Positions 26,160 to 42,790 of a stretch of DNA of 64,000 nucleotides are shown in pieces. Source of the stretch: Pantoea anthophila (lineage in GTDB: Bacteria > Pseudomonadota > Gammaproteobacteria > Enterobacterales > Enterobacteriaceae); contig NZ_VHIZ01000041.1 of NCBI RefSeq assembly GCF_006494375.1, positions 174,229-238,228 on the forward strand, read 5' to 3'. Each line of letters opens with the position of its first letter. The first letter of the stretch is position 1. Made by a program: the position numbers and the translations under genes. The notes under the pieces were generated by a model. That model searched no databases and was not told where the DNA came from. It was given only the letters and a program-made list of their open reading frames with translations.

Positions 26160-26894
26160 TCAGGAAGGGCGGTTGCTGCCGTCGTCACCCGACAGCAGTT
26201 CGTCGAGTCGGTCACCGCCAACGTGGCGGAAATCCTGACCTTTGACGAAATAGAAGATGATTTCGCAGATGTTCTGGCAGCGATCGCCGATGCGCTCAAT
26301 CGCACGGGCGCAGAACAGCGCCGTCAGCACGCTGGGAATGGTGCGGGGATCTTCCATCATGTAGGTCATCAGCTGACGCACAATGCCCTCATACTCTTTA
26401 TCCACCTTTTTATCTTCACGGTAGATAGTGATCGCCTCATTGAGATCCATGCGGGCAAAGGCGTCCAGCACATCATGCAGCATCTGTACGGTGTGGCGGC
26501 CCAGCGACTCCAGGCTGACCAGCAGCGGCAGATGCTGCTGACCAAACTTCTCCAGCGCCGTGCGGCTGATCTTCTCTGCCACGTCACCAATGCGCTCCAG
26601 CTCAGAGATGGTTTTGATGATCGCCATCACCAGCCGCAGATCGATTGCGGTTGGCTGACGTTTGGCGATGATGCGCACGCAGGCTTCATCAATCTCCACC
26701 TCCATCATGTTGACCTTCTGGTCACCGTCGATCACCCGCTGCGCCAGCTCGCCGTCCAGGTTGTGCATCGCGGTAATCGCGTCGGTCAGCTGCTGCTCGA
26801 CCATCCCGCCCATGATCATCACCTGAGTGCGGATATGCTCCAGCTCGGCATTGAACTGACCGGAGATGTGTTTGTTCAGATTCAGATTATCCAT
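26160..26894 (-). CDS. phoU: Phosphate signalling protein PhoU
   Basis: 244 residues (E. coli 241) made of two three-helix bundles; [21 protein letters not shown] and the metal-binding E-x3-D-x3-type stretches [15 protein letters not shown] and [14 protein letters not shown], one per bundle, are visible. PhoU links the Pst transporter to the PhoR kinase and represses the Pho regulon when phosphate is ample. Last gene of pstSCAB-phoU, 17 bases after pstB. The C-terminus differs slightly from E. coli. Confidence 0.97.
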   Translation of the reverse strand: MDNLNLNKHISGQFNAELEHIRTQVMIMGGMVEQQLTDAITAMHNLDGELAQRVIDGDQKVNMMEVEIDEACVRIIAKRQPTAIDLRLVMAIIKTISELERIGDVAEKISRTALEKFGQQHLPLLVSLESLGRHTVQMLHDVLDAFARMDLNEAITIYREDKKVDKEYEGIVRQLMTYMMEDPRTIPSVLTALFCARAIERIGDRCQNICEIIFYFVKGQDFRHVGGDRLDELLSGDDGSNRPS

Positions 26895-26911
26895 GTCGAT
26901 CTCCTGTCAGA

Positions 26912-27688
<777 letters not shown>

Positions 27689-27729
27689 TCATCTCTCTTA
27701 TACGGCGCCGCAGCGGGCCGCGCCGGAAG

Positions 27730-29600
<1,871 letters not shown>

Positions 29601-29606
29601 TTATCG

Positions 29607-29655
29607 GGGCGGCATGACGCCGCCCGTTGGGTCTGACCGGACGGTAGTCCGGTCA
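29607..29655 (-). repeat. Two tandem hairpins between pstS and pstC
   Basis: Hairpin one: GGGCGGC (29607-29613) with GCCGCCC (29619-29625), loop five. Hairpin two: TGACCGGAC (29634-29642) with GTCCGGTCA (29647-29655), loop GGTA. Both stems are perfect. Placed right after the binding-protein gene they are likely to stabilise its mRNA and reduce read-through, as stem-loops do in the E. coli pst operon. Confidence 0.7.
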
Positions 29656-29666
29656 GGGTCGGTCAA

Positions 29667-30710
29667 TTACTGATAAAGCGCTTTACCAGAACTGTCTTTG
29701 ATATTGGCTTTCCAGGCGGCACGGATCTGTTCGGTTACGCTCGCAGGCAGCGCAGCATAATCCAGCGCGGTAGCGGTTTTGCCGCCGCTTTTGTAAGCCC
29801 AGTCGAAGAACTTCAGCACTTCAGCGCCTTTGGCCGCATTCGCCTGATCTTTGTAGATCAGAATGAAGGTGGTGGAGGAGATAGGCCAGGCATCTGCGCC
29901 CTTCTGGAAGGTCAGGTCCTGGGCAAATGATTTGCTCCAGTCAGCGCCTTTCGCAGCATTGCTGAAGCTGGTTTCGCTTGGCGCGACCGCTTTGCCATCG
30001 GCATCCATCAGTTTGGTGTAGGTCAGGTTATTCTGTTTGGCGTAGGCATATTCCACGTAGCCGATTGAACCCGGCAGACGCTGAACAAAGGCGGCGACAC
30101 CGTCGTTGCCTTTCCCGCCCAGACCGACCGGCCAGTTAACGGTGTTCCCTTTACCGATTTTGCTGTTCCACTCCGGGTTCACCTTCGCCAGATAGCTGGT
30201 GAAGACGAACGAGGTGCCTGAACCATCCGCGCGGCGTACCACGTTGATGTTGGTCTCTGGCAGTTTTACGCCCGGGTTAAGTCTGGCAATCGCCGGGTCG
30301 TTCCATTTTTTGATGGTGCCAAGGTAGATATCACCGACGGTTTTGCCATCCAGCGTCAGCTGGCCTGACTTGATGCCTGGCAGGTTAACCGCCAGTACCA
30401 CGCCACCGATGACGGTCGGGAACTGGAACAGGCCATTTTTCTGCAGATCTTCCTCTTTCATAGGCGCATCGGACGCACCGAAATCCACGGTTTTGGCGAT
30501 GATCTGTTTGACACCACCGGATGAACCGATGCCCTGGTAGTTAATTTTGCTACCGGTGGCTTGCTGATATTCTGCTGCCCACTTGGCATAAACCGGTGCC
30601 GGGAATGTCCCGCCAGCGCCCGTGAGATCGGTGGCCGCAAAAGCAGATACCGCGCTGACGGCGAAGGTGGTGGCAAGAATTCGGGCTACGGTGCTACGCA
30701 TCAGTGTCAT
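29667..30710 (-). CDS. pstS: Periplasmic phosphate-binding protein PstS
   Basis: 347 residues (E. coli 346) with a signal peptide ending VSAVSAFA and mature start [16 protein letters not shown]. Phosphate-site stretches are [17 protein letters not shown] and [12 protein letters not shown]. It captures phosphate in the periplasm for PstCAB and is the first gene of the Pho-regulated operon. Two PHO boxes lie 75-125 bases upstream. The GGAGG-type ribosome site is TGGAGGG just before ATG. Confidence 0.97.
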   Translation of the reverse strand: MTLMRSTVARILATTFAVSAVSAFAATDLTGAGGTFPAPVYAKWAAEYQQATGSKINYQGIGSSGGVKQIIAKTVDFGASDAPMKEEDLQKNGLFQFPTVIGGVVLAVNLPGIKSGQLTLDGKTVGDIYLGTIKKWNDPAIARLNPGVKLPETNINVVRRADGSGTSFVFTSYLAKVNPEWNSKIGKGNTVNWPVGLGGKGNDGVAAFVQRLPGSIGYVEYAYAKQNNLTYTKLMDADGKAVAPSETSFSNAAKGADWSKSFAQDLTFQKGADAWPISSTTFILIYKDQANAAKGAEVLKFFDWAYKSGGKTATALDYAALPASVTEQIRAAWKANIKDSSGKALYQ

Positions 30711-30784
30711 GTTCCCTCCAGGGGAGAAAAGTCAGGCTCGGGGCCGTTTTAGTAAGAGTCAGTGATTGCTGCAGGAGGGAAAAT

Positions 30785-30835
30785 AGGACAGTTTGATGAC
30801 AGTGAAATGTACGAAATATGACAGTTATATGACAG
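30785..30835 (-). promoter_or_regulatory. Two PHO boxes before pstS
   Basis: On the minus strand the upstream box reads CTGTCAT-ATAA-CTGTCAT (30818-30835), a perfect pair of seven-base PhoB repeats. The downstream box reads CTGTCAT-CAAA-CTGTCCT (30785-30802), with one mismatch. Fifteen bases separate them. TATTTT next to the second box may serve as -10. Phosphate-starvation induction by PhoB is expected. Confidence 0.9.
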
Positions 30836-30840
30836 TGCGC

Positions 30841-30871
30841 AAAAATGAAGTGGGCCCACTCTGGGGCCCAC
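30841..30871 (-). terminator. Rho-independent terminator of glmS
   Basis: On the minus strand GTGGGCCC, loop CAGAGT, GGGCCCAC, then TTCATTTTTG. It begins five bases after the glmS stop codon (30876). Confidence 0.8.
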
Positions 30872-30875
30872 CTGA

Positions 30876-32705
30876 TTATTCCACGGTAACCGATTTGGCC
30901 AGGTTACGGGGCTGGTCGACGTCGGTGCCTTTGATCAGGGCGACGTGATAGGAGAGTAACTGCAACGGCACGGTGTAGAAGATCGGCGCAATCACCTCTT
31001 CGACATGCGGCAGCGGGATAATCTTCATCCCGTCACTGTCGCTGAAGCCGGCATCCTGGTCGGCAAAGACATAGAGCAGGCCGCCACGGGCGCGCACTTC
31101 TTCGATGTTGGATTTGAGCTTCTCCAGCAGTTCGTTGTTGGGTGCCACAACGATGACCGGCATATCGGCATCAATCAGCGCCAGCGGGCCATGCTTCAGT
31201 TCGCCAGCGGCGTAAGCTTCCGCATGGATGTAGGAGATCTCTTTGAGCTTCAGCGCCCCTTCCATAGCGATCGGATACTGATCGCCACGTCCCAGGAACA
31301 GCGCGTGATGCTTGTCAGAGAAGCCTTCGGCCAGATTCTCAATCAGCTTATCCTGCGCCAGCATCTGCTCAATCCGGCTGGGCAGCGCCTGCAGCGCGTG
31401 CACGATCTCATGCTCGGTGTCGGCGGACATCCCTTTCAGACGGCCCAGTTTCGCCACCAGCATCAACAGGACGGCGAGCTGCGTGGTGAACGCCTTGGTC
31501 GACGCGACGCCGATTTCAGTGCCCGCTTTGGTCATCAGCGCCAGGTCCGACTCGCGCACCAGTGACGAACCGGCCACGTTGCAGACCGCCAGCGATCCCA
31601 GGTAGCCCAGCTCTTTCGAGAGGCGCAGCGCCGCCAGGGTGTCGGCGGTCTCGCCCGACTGCGACAGGGTGATCAGCAGGCTGTTTTTGCGCACCGCTGA
31701 CTTGCGGTAGCGGAACTCCGAGGCGATCTCAACATCACAGGGGATGTTGGCCAGCGACTCAAACCAGTAGCGTGACACCATGCCAGAGTTATAGGAGGTA
31801 CCGCAGGCGATAATCTGGATATGCTCGACCTGGCTCAGCAGCGCCTCGGCACCCGCACCCAGCTCGCTGAGATCCACCTGCCCCTGGCTGAAGCGACCGC
31901 TCAGGGTACTTTTCAGCGCCATCGGCTGTTCATAGATCTCTTTCTGCATGTAGTGACGGTAAATGCCTTTGTCACCGGCATCATATTGCAGGTTCGACTC
32001 AATCTCGGCGCGCGTCACGCTGTTGCCTTCCCGATCGATTACCGTCACGTCGCGGCGGCTGATCTCGGCGATATCGCCCTCTTCCAGATAGATGAAGCGA
32101 CGGGTAACCGGCAGCAGCGCCAGCTGATCGGAGGCGATAAAGTTTTCACCCACGCCGCGACCGATGACCAGCGGGCTGCCGGAACGGGCCGCCACCAGCC
32201 GTGAAGGATCGCGGCTGTCCATGATGACCATGCCATAGGCACCGCGCAGCTGCGGGATCACGCGCAGCACCACGTCACGCAGCGATCCACCCTGCTTCTG
32301 CTCCCAGTGAACCAGATGCGCCACCACTTCCGTGTCGGTTTCAGAAACAAAAACGTAGCCGCGTTCGATCAGCTCCGCGCGCAGCGGCTCATGGTTTTCG
32401 ATAATGCCGTTGTGCACGATGATGATATGTTCTGAGACGTGCGGATGCGCATTCGCTTCCGACGGCTCGCCATGGGTTGCCCAGCGCGTGTGCGCGATGC
32501 CGGTGCCCCCAATCAGCGGCTGCTGTTCAGCAGCTTCCGCCAGTTTCTGCACCTTCCCTAAACGCCGCAGGCGCGTAACGTGCCCCTGACGATCGACCAC
32601 GGCCAGACCGGCCGAATCATATCCGCGATATTCAAGACGACGCAGACCTTCCAGCAGAATCTCTGCGATATCGCGCTGTGCTACTGCACCAACAATTCCA
32701 CACAT
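30876..32705 (-). CDS. glmS: Glutamine-fructose-6-phosphate aminotransferase GlmS
   Basis: 609 residues, as in E. coli. The N-terminal Ntn glutaminase domain starts MCGIVGAV with nucleophile Cys2 after Met removal; two SIS sugar-isomerase domains follow ([16 protein letters not shown] near 300 and [18 protein letters not shown] near 475), and the C-terminus ends [11 protein letters not shown]. It makes glucosamine 6-phosphate, the first step to UDP-N-acetylglucosamine for peptidoglycan and lipopolysaccharide. It follows glmU; in E. coli the glmS message is activated by the GlmZ small RNA, and the 153-base gap here leaves room for that leader. Confidence 0.98.
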   Translation of the reverse strand: MCGIVGAVAQRDIAEILLEGLRRLEYRGYDSAGLAVVDRQGHVTRLRRLGKVQKLAEAAEQQPLIGGTGIAHTRWATHGEPSEANAHPHVSEHIIIVHNGIIENHEPLRAELIERGYVFVSETDTEVVAHLVHWEQKQGGSLRDVVLRVIPQLRGAYGMVIMDSRDPSRLVAARSGSPLVIGRGVGENFIASDQLALLPVTRRFIYLEEGDIAEISRRDVTVIDREGNSVTRAEIESNLQYDAGDKGIYRHYMQKEIYEQPMALKSTLSGRFSQGQVDLSELGAGAEALLSQVEHIQIIACGTSYNSGMVSRYWFESLANIPCDVEIASEFRYRKSAVRKNSLLITLSQSGETADTLAALRLSKELGYLGSLAVCNVAGSSLVRESDLALMTKAGTEIGVASTKAFTTQLAVLLMLVAKLGRLKGMSADTEHEIVHALQALPSRIEQMLAQDKLIENLAEGFSDKHHALFLGRGDQYPIAMEGALKLKEISYIHAEAYAAGELKHGPLALIDADMPVIVVAPNNELLEKLKSNIEEVRARGGLLYVFADQDAGFSDSDGMKIIPLPHVEEVIAPIFYTVPLQLLSYHVALIKGTDVDQPRNLAKSVTVE

Positions 32706-32830
32706 AATGATGTTTTCCTGACTACATGGCTTTTCGCCACTTTCGTTGTCATGCGACCTGATATCCGGCTTTGCCGGTTCCCCGAGCCTTGTAGAGAGTG
32801 GGGATTATAGTTTTGGCACTGCACTGTACC

Positions 32831-32849
32831 GGCCCGCATAAAGCGGGCC
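32831..32849. other. Hairpin just after glmU in the glmU-glmS gap
   Basis: GGCCCGC and GCGGGCC pair around ATAAA. On the plus strand a T-rich tail follows (32850-32869), on the minus strand none, so as an intrinsic terminator it would act on antisense transcription. On the glmUS message it more likely marks an RNA processing or stabilising element. Confidence 0.5.
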
Positions 32850-32858
32850 GTTAAAAAT

Positions 32859-34229
32859 TTATTTTTTCTTCACCGGACGCTGCCAGTCCGCTTTGTGATT
32901 CTGCTCTTTGCGGTTATAGACCAGACCGGCTTCGGTCACATCCTTCATGATGGTGGTGCCTGCCGCGATAGTGGTGCCTGCTGCCACGCTGACCGGGGCC
33001 ACCAGCTGGGTATCGGAGCCCACAAAGACATCATCGCCAATCACGGTCTTCGATTTGTTCGCGCCGTCATAGTTACAGGTGATGGTGCCTGCACCGATAT
33101 TCACGTTGTCGCCGATCTCCGCATCGCCGAGATAGGAGAGGTGACCCGCTTTCGATCCTTTGCCCAGACGCGCTTTTTTCATTTCGACGAAGTTACCCAC
33201 GTGGGCGGCGTGCGCCAGATCGCTGCCGGGACGCAGACGGGCAAACGGCCCGACGGTGACGGCGGTCGCGAGGGTGGCATCCTCGATCACGCTATAGGGG
33301 CTGATTTCGCAATCGTCGCCGATTACGCTGTTTCTGATGATGCAGCCCGCACCGATTTTCACGCGTGCGCCCAGCGTCACCTGACCTTCAATAATGACGT
33401 TGGTGTCGATCTCCACATCCCGCCCATGCGTCAGCGTTCCGCGCAGGTCAAAACGGGCCGGATCGCGGAGCATCACGCCCGCCAGCAGCAGTTTTTCCGC
33501 CTGTTCCGCCTGATAAGTGCGTTCTAAGGTCGCCAGCTGCAGCCGGTTGTTCACTCCGTCGGTTTCACTGATACGCGCCGGATGAACGGCATGGATCGTC
33601 CGCCCTTCCTGATGCGCCAGCGCAATAATGTCGGTGATGTAATATTCGCCCTGCGCATTATTGTTGGTGAGCTGCGCCAGCCAGCGTTTTAAATCGCCGC
33701 CGTTGGCGATAAGAATACCGGTGTTGATTTCGGTAATGGCAAGCTGTGAAGGGCTGGCATCTTTCTGTTCGATGATGCCGGTGATGGTGCCGTTCTCACG
33801 CACAATGCGCCCGTATCCGGTGGGGTCGTCCAGCACTACGGTGAGTAACCCGATACCGCCCTGCGGTCTGGCTTCGCGCAGCCGCTTCAGGGTCTCCAGA
33901 GAGATCAGCGGCACGTCACCATACAGCATCATGATCTCTTCATCATCGGCAAACGCAGGCGCGGCCTGCTGCATCGCGTGGCCGGTGCCAAGCTGTTCAG
34001 CCTGCAACACCCAGTTGAGTGCACTATCAGTGAGGGTTGCTTTCAGGCGGTCGCCGCCGTGACCATAAACCAGATGGATGTGCTGTGCGCCCAGCCCTTT
34101 GGCGGCGTCAATGACATGCTGAACCATCGGTTTGCCTGCCAGCGTATGCAGAACTTTCGGCAGATCGGAATACATACGGGTGCCCTTGCCAGCAGCAAGG
34201 ATCACCACACTCATCGCACTGTTAGACAT
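32859..34229 (-). CDS. glmU: Bifunctional GlcNAc-1-P uridylyltransferase / glucosamine-1-P acetyltransferase GlmU
   Basis: 456 residues, as in E. coli. The N-terminal pyrophosphorylase (about 1-227) has [18 protein letters not shown]; the C-terminal part (about 250-456) is a left-handed beta-helix of hexapeptide repeats with the acetyl-CoA site ([19 protein letters not shown]). It makes UDP-N-acetylglucosamine in two steps, after GlmS and GlmM. It lies downstream of the atp operon, separated by that operon's terminator. Confidence 0.98.
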   Translation of the reverse strand: MSNSAMSVVILAAGKGTRMYSDLPKVLHTLAGKPMVQHVIDAAKGLGAQHIHLVYGHGGDRLKATLTDSALNWVLQAEQLGTGHAMQQAAPAFADDEEIMMLYGDVPLISLETLKRLREARPQGGIGLLTVVLDDPTGYGRIVRENGTITGIIEQKDASPSQLAITEINTGILIANGGDLKRWLAQLTNNNAQGEYYITDIIALAHQEGRTIHAVHPARISETDGVNNRLQLATLERTYQAEQAEKLLLAGVMLRDPARFDLRGTLTHGRDVEIDTNVIIEGQVTLGARVKIGAGCIIRNSVIGDDCEISPYSVIEDATLATAVTVGPFARLRPGSDLAHAAHVGNFVEMKKARLGKGSKAGHLSYLGDAEIGDNVNIGAGTITCNYDGANKSKTVIGDDVFVGSDTQLVAPVSVAAGTTIAAGTTIMKDVTEAGLVYNRKEQNHKADWQRPVKKK

Positions 34230-34339
34230 AACTATCCTGGGTGAATTTTTACGGGTGAAAGTAAAACGGTTTAGGGGGGAGATTACTACATTTTTCTCAG
34301 GCCGAAATTAGGCGAAGAGGCCGATTTGCCACAGCAGAC

Positions 34340-34370
34340 AAAAAAAATGCCAGCCCGAGGGCTGGCATTT
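34340..34370 (-). terminator. Rho-independent terminator of the atp operon
   Basis: On the minus strand AAATGCCAGCCC, loop TC, GGGCTGGCATTT followed by a total of eight T. It lies 20 bases after the atpC stop and separates the ATP synthase operon from glmU. Confidence 0.92.
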
Positions 34371-34389
34371 CGTGACGCATAAAGCTGGA

Positions 34390-34809
34390 TTACATCGCTT
34401 TTTTGGTCAGTTCGATCACGCGCAGTTTAGCAATGGCTTTCGCCAGCTCGGCAGAGGCCTGAGCATAGTCCACGTCGCCGTGGCTGCTGTTCATGTGCTC
34501 TTCTGCTTTGCGTTTTGCTTCCAGAGCACGCGCTTCATCCAGATCGGTACCGCGAATCGCGGTATCGGCCAGAACGGTGCTGCTGCCCGGTTGCACTTCC
34601 AGCACGCCGCCAGAGAGGTAGATATACTCCTCTTCGCCGTGCTGTTTCACGATACGGATCATTCCAGGCTTAATGGCAGTCAGCAGCGGCGCATGGCCAG
34701 GGAAAATCCCCAGTTCACCTTCGCTACCTGACACCTGAATTTTCTGTACCAGACCAGAGAACAACTGCTCCTCTGCGCTGACCACATCCAGGTGATAAGT
34801 CATAGCCAT
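34390..34809 (-). CDS. atpC: ATP synthase F1 subunit epsilon
   Basis: 139 residues, as in E. coli. An N-terminal beta sandwich ([38 protein letters not shown]) and a C-terminal helical hairpin that can block the rotor. It joins gamma to the c-ring and inhibits ATP hydrolysis. Last gene of the atp operon. The start could be MTYHLDV rather than MAMTYHLDV, six bases later. Confidence 0.97.
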   Translation of the reverse strand: MAMTYHLDVVSAEEQLFSGLVQKIQVSGSEGELGIFPGHAPLLTAIKPGMIRIVKQHGEEEYIYLSGGVLEVQPGSSTVLADTAIRGTDLDEARALEAKRKAEEHMNSSHGDVDYAQASAELAKAIAKLRVIELTKKAM

Positions 34810-34833
34810 AATCTTCCTCCCGGGAAACCGTTA

Positions 34834-36261
<1,428 letters not shown>

Positions 36262-37128
36262 TTAAACCGCGGAGGCCCCCGAGACGATCTCGGTAAGTTC
36301 CTGGGTGATGCTGGCCTGACGAGCTTTGTTGTACACCAACTGCAGCTCTTTGATCAGATTTCCGCCGTTATCGGTTGCGGCTTTCATCGCCACCATACGT
36401 GCGGCCTGCTCACTGGCCAGATTTTCCACCACACCCTGATAAACCTGCGATTCGACATAACGACGCAGCAGGGTATCCAGCAGCGCTTTCGGATCGGGTT
36501 CGTACAGGTAATCCCAGGTCTTCGCCTTCATCTCTTCTTCACCTTCCGCTGGCGCTAACGGCAGCAGTTGGGTGATGGTCGGAGTCTGAGACATGGTGTT
36601 ATTGAATTTGTTACTGACGATCATCAGCTTGTCGATGCGGCCTTCATCATAAGCCTGCAACATCACTTTTACCGGGCCAATCAGGTCAGACAGGGCAGGT
36701 TTATCGCCCATGCCGCTGACTTGCGCCACGATGTTGCCACCCACAGCACTGAAGAATGACGCCCCTTTTGAACCGATAATCGACAGATCGCTCTGCACGC
36801 CTTTATCGGACCAGGACTTCATATCCGCCAGTAATTTTTTGAACAGGTTAATGTTCAAACCACCACAAAGCCCGCGGTCTGTTGAAACGACCAGGTAGCC
36901 GACGCGCTTGACGTCGCGCTGTTCCAGGTAAGGGTGCTTGTATTCCAGATTACCCAACGCAAGGTGACCAATCACTTTGCGCATGGTGTCTGCATACGGA
37001 CGGCTGGCCGCCATGCGTTCCTGCGTTTTACGCATCTTGGAGGCGGCGACCATTTCCATCGCTTTGGTGATTTTCTGCGTGTTTTTCACGCTTCCAATCT
37101 TGCTTCGTATCTCTTTTGCGCCGGCCAT
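36262..37128 (-). CDS. atpG: ATP synthase F1 subunit gamma
   Basis: 288 residues (E. coli 287). The two long coiled-coil helices of the rotor shaft are at the ends: [32 protein letters not shown], and [33 protein letters not shown]. The middle holds [16 protein letters not shown]. It turns inside the alpha3-beta3 ring. Gap of 30 bases to atpD. Confidence 0.98.
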   Translation of the reverse strand: MAGAKEIRSKIGSVKNTQKITKAMEMVAASKMRKTQERMAASRPYADTMRKVIGHLALGNLEYKHPYLEQRDVKRVGYLVVSTDRGLCGGLNINLFKKLLADMKSWSDKGVQSDLSIIGSKGASFFSAVGGNIVAQVSGMGDKPALSDLIGPVKVMLQAYDEGRIDKLMIVSNKFNNTMSQTPTITQLLPLAPAEGEEEMKAKTWDYLYEPDPKALLDTLLRRYVESQVYQGVVENLASEQAARMVAMKAATDNGGNLIKELQLVYNKARQASITQELTEIVSGASAV

Positions 37129-37180
37129 TAGCTTCTCCTCAAAGCCTTGCGGCCTGCCTTTTCAGACAAGCCGCCAGACA

Positions 37181-38722
37181 TTACCAGGACTGGGTTGCTT
37201 TAAACGTATCGATCAGGCCTTTCAGCTTCGCTTCGATATCGTTGTTAAAGTTGCCCGACTGGTTGATTTCAGCCATCAGCTCAGCGTGGTCGCGATCGGC
37301 GAAGGCCAGCAGTGCAGCTTCAAAGCTACCAATTTTTGCCAGTTCAACGTCGTTCAGGTAGCCACGCTCGGCAGCGAACAGAACCAGACCCTGCTGCGCG
37401 ACAGACATCGGCGCATACTGTTTCTGCTTCAGCAGCTCGGTCACTTTCTGACCGTGGCTCAGCTGTTTACGGGTTGCATCATCCAGATCAGAAGCGAACT
37501 GCGAGAACGCCGCCAGTTCACGATACTGTGCCAGCGCGGTACGGATACCACCGGACAGTTTCTTGATGATCTTGGTCTGTGCAGCACCACCAACACGGGA
37601 TACCGAAATACCTGGGTTAACCGCCGGACGAATACCGGAGTTGAACAGGTTCGATTCCAGGAAGATCTGACCGTCAGTAATCGAGATTACGTTGGTCGGA
37701 ACGAACGCAGAAACGTCGCCCGCCTGAGTTTCGATGATCGGCAGTGCAGTCAGTGAACCGGTTTTACCTGTCACCGCGCCATTGGTGAAACGCTCAACAT
37801 ATTCAGCGCTTACGCGTGATGCACGTTCCAGCAGACGAGAGTGGAGATAGAACACGTCGCCAGGGAATGCTTCACGACCTGGTGGACGACGCAGCAGCAG
37901 AGAGATCTGACGGTATGCGATAGCCTGCTTGGAGAGATCATCATAAACGATCAGCGCATCTTCACCGCGGTCACGGAAGTATTCGCCCATCGCACAACCT
38001 GCGTACGGAGAGAGATACTGCAGTGCAGCAGATTCAGACGCAGACGCCACAACAACGATGGTGTTCTGCAGTGCGCCATGCTCTTCCAGCTTACGAACCA
38101 CGTTAGAGATGGTTGAGGCTTTCTGACCAATCGCAACGTAGACACACTTGATGCCTGAGTCGCGCTGGTTGATGATCGCATCGATCGCCATCGCGGTTTT
38201 ACCGGTCTGACGGTCACCGATGATCAGCTCACGCTGGCCACGGCCGATTGGAATCATCGCATCGACCGACTTATAACCGGTCTGAACCGGCTGGTCGACT
38301 GACTGACGGTCGATAACGCCAGGAGCAATCACTTCAACCGGTGAGAAACCGTCGTTGTCGATTGCGCCTTTACCGTCGATAGGAGCACCCAGGGTGTTCA
38401 CGACGCGGCCCAGCAGGCCACGGCCTACCGGTACTTCAAGAATACGGCCAGTACACTTAACCTTCATGCCTTCGGCGAGGTCAGCGTAAGGACCCATCAC
38501 CACAGCACCAACCGAGTCACGCTCGAGGTTCAGGGCGATAGCGTAACGGTTACCCGGCAGGGCAATCATCTCACCCTGCATGACATCGGCCAGGCCGTGT
38601 ACGCGGATGATACCGTCACTTACAGAAACAATCGTACCTTCGTTGTGAGCTTCGCTCACGACATTGAACTGAGCAATGCGCTGCTTGATCAGTTCGCTGA
38701 TTTCGGTGGAATTCAGTTGCAT
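37181..38722 (-). CDS. atpA: ATP synthase F1 subunit alpha
   Basis: 513 residues, as in E. coli, starting [19 protein letters not shown]. Walker [10 protein letters not shown] is near 170, and the ATPase signature [13 protein letters not shown] near 365. It forms the non-catalytic nucleotide sites and binds the delta subunit through its N-terminus. Fourteen bases after atpH. Confidence 0.98.
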   Translation of the reverse strand: MQLNSTEISELIKQRIAQFNVVSEAHNEGTIVSVSDGIIRVHGLADVMQGEMIALPGNRYAIALNLERDSVGAVVMGPYADLAEGMKVKCTGRILEVPVGRGLLGRVVNTLGAPIDGKGAIDNDGFSPVEVIAPGVIDRQSVDQPVQTGYKSVDAMIPIGRGQRELIIGDRQTGKTAMAIDAIINQRDSGIKCVYVAIGQKASTISNVVRKLEEHGALQNTIVVVASASESAALQYLSPYAGCAMGEYFRDRGEDALIVYDDLSKQAIAYRQISLLLRRPPGREAFPGDVFYLHSRLLERASRVSAEYVERFTNGAVTGKTGSLTALPIIETQAGDVSAFVPTNVISITDGQIFLESNLFNSGIRPAVNPGISVSRVGGAAQTKIIKKLSGGIRTALAQYRELAAFSQFASDLDDATRKQLSHGQKVTELLKQKQYAPMSVAQQGLVLFAAERGYLNDVELAKIGSFEAALLAFADRDHAELMAEINQSGNFNNDIEAKLKGLIDTFKATQSW

Positions 38723-38736
38723 ATGCTCCAGTCCCC

Positions 38737-39270
38737 TTAAGACTGCAAGACGTCAGCCAGACGGTCAAGACGGCCGCGTACGCTGCCATCAATAACCAGA
38801 TCACCCGCACGGATGATCACGCCTGCCATCACAGACTTATCAATTTTGCAATTCAGCTTAACTTTGCGTGACAGACGTTTTTCCATCGCGGCGCTGATTT
38901 TATTCAGCTGGTCGTCACTCAGCGTACTGGCGGAGATAACATCAACTTCAGCGGTGGCTTCATGAGCGTCACGCAGTTCGATGTATTGGGCCAGTACAGC
39001 CGGAAGCGCTGTCAAACGTCCGTTTTCCGCCATCACCTTAATCAGGTTCTGCGCGGGTTCATCCAGTTGATCACCACAGACTGCGTTAAACGACGCTGCC
39101 AGCGCTTCCGGTGCTAACGCACCAGAGAGAAGATCAGCCATCTGTTCATTGCGAGCCACTTCTGCGGCGAACGCCAGCATCTGTTGCCAGCGTTCAATAC
39201 TTTGATGCTCAACAGCAAAGTCAAAAGCTGCTTTGGCGTAGGGGCGAGCTACAGTAATCAGATCAGACAT
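38737..39270 (-). CDS. atpH: ATP synthase F1 subunit delta
   Basis: 177 residues, as in E. coli: an N-terminal six-helix bundle ([18 protein letters not shown]) that caps F1 and a C-terminal part ([32 protein letters not shown]) that holds subunit b. Part of the stator. Fourteen bases separate it from both atpF and atpA. Confidence 0.97.
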   Translation of the reverse strand: MSDLITVARPYAKAAFDFAVEHQSIERWQQMLAFAAEVARNEQMADLLSGALAPEALAASFNAVCGDQLDEPAQNLIKVMAENGRLTALPAVLAQYIELRDAHEATAEVDVISASTLSDDQLNKISAAMEKRLSRKVKLNCKIDKSVMAGVIIRAGDLVIDGSVRGRLDRLADVLQS

Positions 39271-39284
39271 CAGCCCCTCCCTCC

Positions 39285-39755
39285 TTACAGTTCAGCGACC
39301 AGTTTATCAACGATGTCGCTGTTAGCAGCTTCATCCACGGAGCGTTCGATGATCTTCTCGGCGCCAGCCATAGCCAGCAACGCGACTTGCTTACGCAGTT
39401 CTTCACGTGCACGTTTACGTTCGGCGTCAATTTCCGCCTGCGCTTGTGCCACGATACGATTACGTTCGTTTTCAGCTTCGGTTTTGGCTTCGTCCAGAAT
39501 CTGCGTGCGACGCTTGTTCGCCTGCTCGATAATGACCTGAGCGTCTTCTTTGGCTTTTTTCAGCTGGTCGGTCGCATTAGCCTGCGCGAGATCCAAATCT
39601 TTCTTCGCACGTTCAGCAGAAGCAAGGCCTTCAGCAATTTCTTTCTGGCGCTTTTCGATGGCAGCCATAATCGGCGGCCATACGTACTTCATGCAGAACG
39701 CGACAAACAGGATGAACGCGATAGCCTGGCCGAGGATTGTTGCATTAATGTTCAC
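39285..39755 (-). CDS. atpF: ATP synthase Fo subunit b
   Basis: 156 residues, as in E. coli: one N-terminal membrane helix ([29 protein letters not shown]) and a long charged coiled coil to the end. Two copies make the outer stalk. The Arg-rich second third ([25 protein letters not shown] region) is the usual right-handed coiled coil. Confidence 0.97.
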   Translation of the reverse strand: MNINATILGQAIAFILFVAFCMKYVWPPIMAAIEKRQKEIAEGLASAERAKKDLDLAQANATDQLKKAKEDAQVIIEQANKRRTQILDEAKTEAENERNRIVAQAQAEIDAERKRAREELRKQVALLAMAGAEKIIERSVDEAANSDIVDKLVAEL

Positions 39756-39825
39756 AGCACAATGCCTCTAGATTGAGTATTTAACTTTTCTGCCGTTATC
39801 AGCGATAAGCGGCAGAATCCGTTCA

Positions 39826-40118
<293 letters not shown>

Positions 40119-40205
40119 TCAGTTAAATGCTCCCTTCATCTTCCGGGCTTCAGCGGCGTGCGCTGCCACCCGGAATCAGGAGGGAAAGTAGTGTTGAGAA
40201 AAAAA

Positions 40206-41413
<1,208 letters not shown>

Positions 41414-41505
41414 GACGCTGATACTCTCCTGCCCCATCAGGGGTATGTCGCGTGTCGTATAAGACTGCCTTTGCGCAGTTGAGTCAAGCAGCAAAAGCCG
41501 TGCAA

Positions 41506-41533
41506 ATTATACGGGCCGCACCTGCGATTTCAA
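41506..41533 (-). promoter_or_regulatory. Sigma-70 promoter of the atp operon
   Basis: On the minus strand TTGAAA (41528-41533), a 16-base spacer and a perfect TATAAT (41506-41511), about 95 bases before the atpI start. The box pair and position agree with the known main atp promoter of E. coli. Confidence 0.85.
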
Positions 41534-42125
41534 TCGGTAAGTAGCGAAAAGGTGAACAATTATTTAAATTTCTTTCCGGAGGGCTATTTTTCCAAAGATT
41601 ACCCTGCCGGAATTCATCTGAATCGGACTGAAAATTCACTGGCGTCTTGCTTTTAAAGCGTGCTTTAGATCACATAATAAGCACCTGCGCCAGAATGAGT
41701 TTTATCGGGGTGCTATTTCAGCGCCCGGCCTGCATCGGTTAAGCCTATGTGAATCAGCCACTTAAAATTAGATCGCTGTAGCGGAAAGCGTAATTTCCCG
41801 GAAAACAGGCTATTGACATCGAACTGTGCCTGAGAATCGTGAAACTGATATTACGCACGGCAGGTTATTACCGCGATATATTTTCTGACGTGACTATTTT
41901 TATTCCGCTACCCAGCTATACAAGTGATATTTCTGATAACCAAATGTGAATTAAAGGTTAAATGTAACAGAGCTTTTCGGATAATTTCCATCGGCCTTTT
42001 TAACCTTCTTACCGCGCGCGTTTAATCAAAAACTTTTATCACACCGATCTCGTCTGCGTTTTTTTTAATCAGCCGCCTGAGAGGGCCTGAGGCGGAAACG
42101 CGCTAAGACCCTGCTGACAATAAGG
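41534..42125. other. Gene-free gap between atp promoter and rsmG
   Basis: About 590 bases, AT-rich, with no convincing reading frame. E. coli has a gap of similar size here. A hairpin CCGCCT/AGGCGG with an 11-base loop (42073-42095) lies just past the rsmG stop, with a T run on its plus-strand 5' side (42058-42066), so it is not a standard intrinsic terminator for rsmG. I see no RNA gene. Confidence 0.6.
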
Positions 42126-42743
42126 CTACTGGTGACGCAGAATGACCAGGTGGCGGTCACCGTCCAGCTGAGGCACCTGCAGTCTGATGACGGAATCTAC
42201 CCCAAAGCCCGCCGGTAAAGCGGCAATTTCATCGTCTGGTCGCACCCCTTTCAGCGCAAAGAAGCGCCCTTCCCTTCCCGGCAGATGATGACACCAGGTC
42301 ACCATATCGGTCAGGGAGGCAAAAGCACGGCTGATCACCCCGTCGAACGGGGGTTCCGCCGGAAAGGTCTCTACCCGGCTCTGGACCGGCGTGATGTTAG
42401 TAAGTCCTAACTCATGCTGAACCTGACGCAGGAACCGGACCCGCTTGCCCAGACTGTCGAGCAGCGTAAAGTGCGCATCCGGCATGACGATAGCCAGCGG
42501 AATGCCTGGCAGACCCGGTCCGGTGCCAACATCAATAAAGCGTGTGCCCTGAAGATGCGGCGCCACCACGATACTGTCGAGGATATGACGCACCAGCATC
42601 TGCTGCGGATCGCGGACGGAGGTCAGGTTGTAGGCTTTGTTCCACTTATCCAGCAGGCCGACATAGGCAACCAGCTGCTGTTTTTGTTGATCGGAGAGGG
42701 AAATACCGGCTGCATTGAGCAGCGACGTGAGTGTGTTAATCAC
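42126..42743 (-). CDS. rsmG: 16S rRNA m7G527 methyltransferase RsmG (GidB)
   Basis: 205 residues (E. coli 207). SAM-binding motif [17 protein letters not shown] near 65-80, then [12 protein letters not shown] and the conserved VISRAFASL. It methylates G527 of 16S rRNA; loss gives low-level streptomycin resistance in E. coli. It follows mnmG by 47 bases, a gap filled by a perfect eight-pair hairpin (42763-42782). Confidence 0.97.
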   Translation of the reverse strand: MINTLTSLLNAAGISLSDQQKQQLVAYVGLLDKWNKAYNLTSVRDPQQMLVRHILDSIVVAPHLQGTRFIDVGTGPGLPGIPLAIVMPDAHFTLLDSLGKRVRFLRQVQHELGLTNITPVQSRVETFPAEPPFDGVISRAFASLTDMVTWCHHLPGREGRFFALKGVRPDDEIAALPAGFGVDSVIRLQVPQLDGDRHLVILRHQ

Positions 42744-42762
42744 AGCATAAGTCCATTCAGCG

Positions 42763-42782
42763 GGGGCGAGTCTCCTCGCCCC
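42763..42782 (-). other. Hairpin between mnmG and rsmG
   Basis: GGGGCGAG and CTCGCCCC with a four-base loop. No T run follows on the coding strand, so a partial attenuator or stabiliser between the two genes is more likely than a full stop. Confidence 0.5.
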
Positions 42783-42790
42783 GTTTAAGA

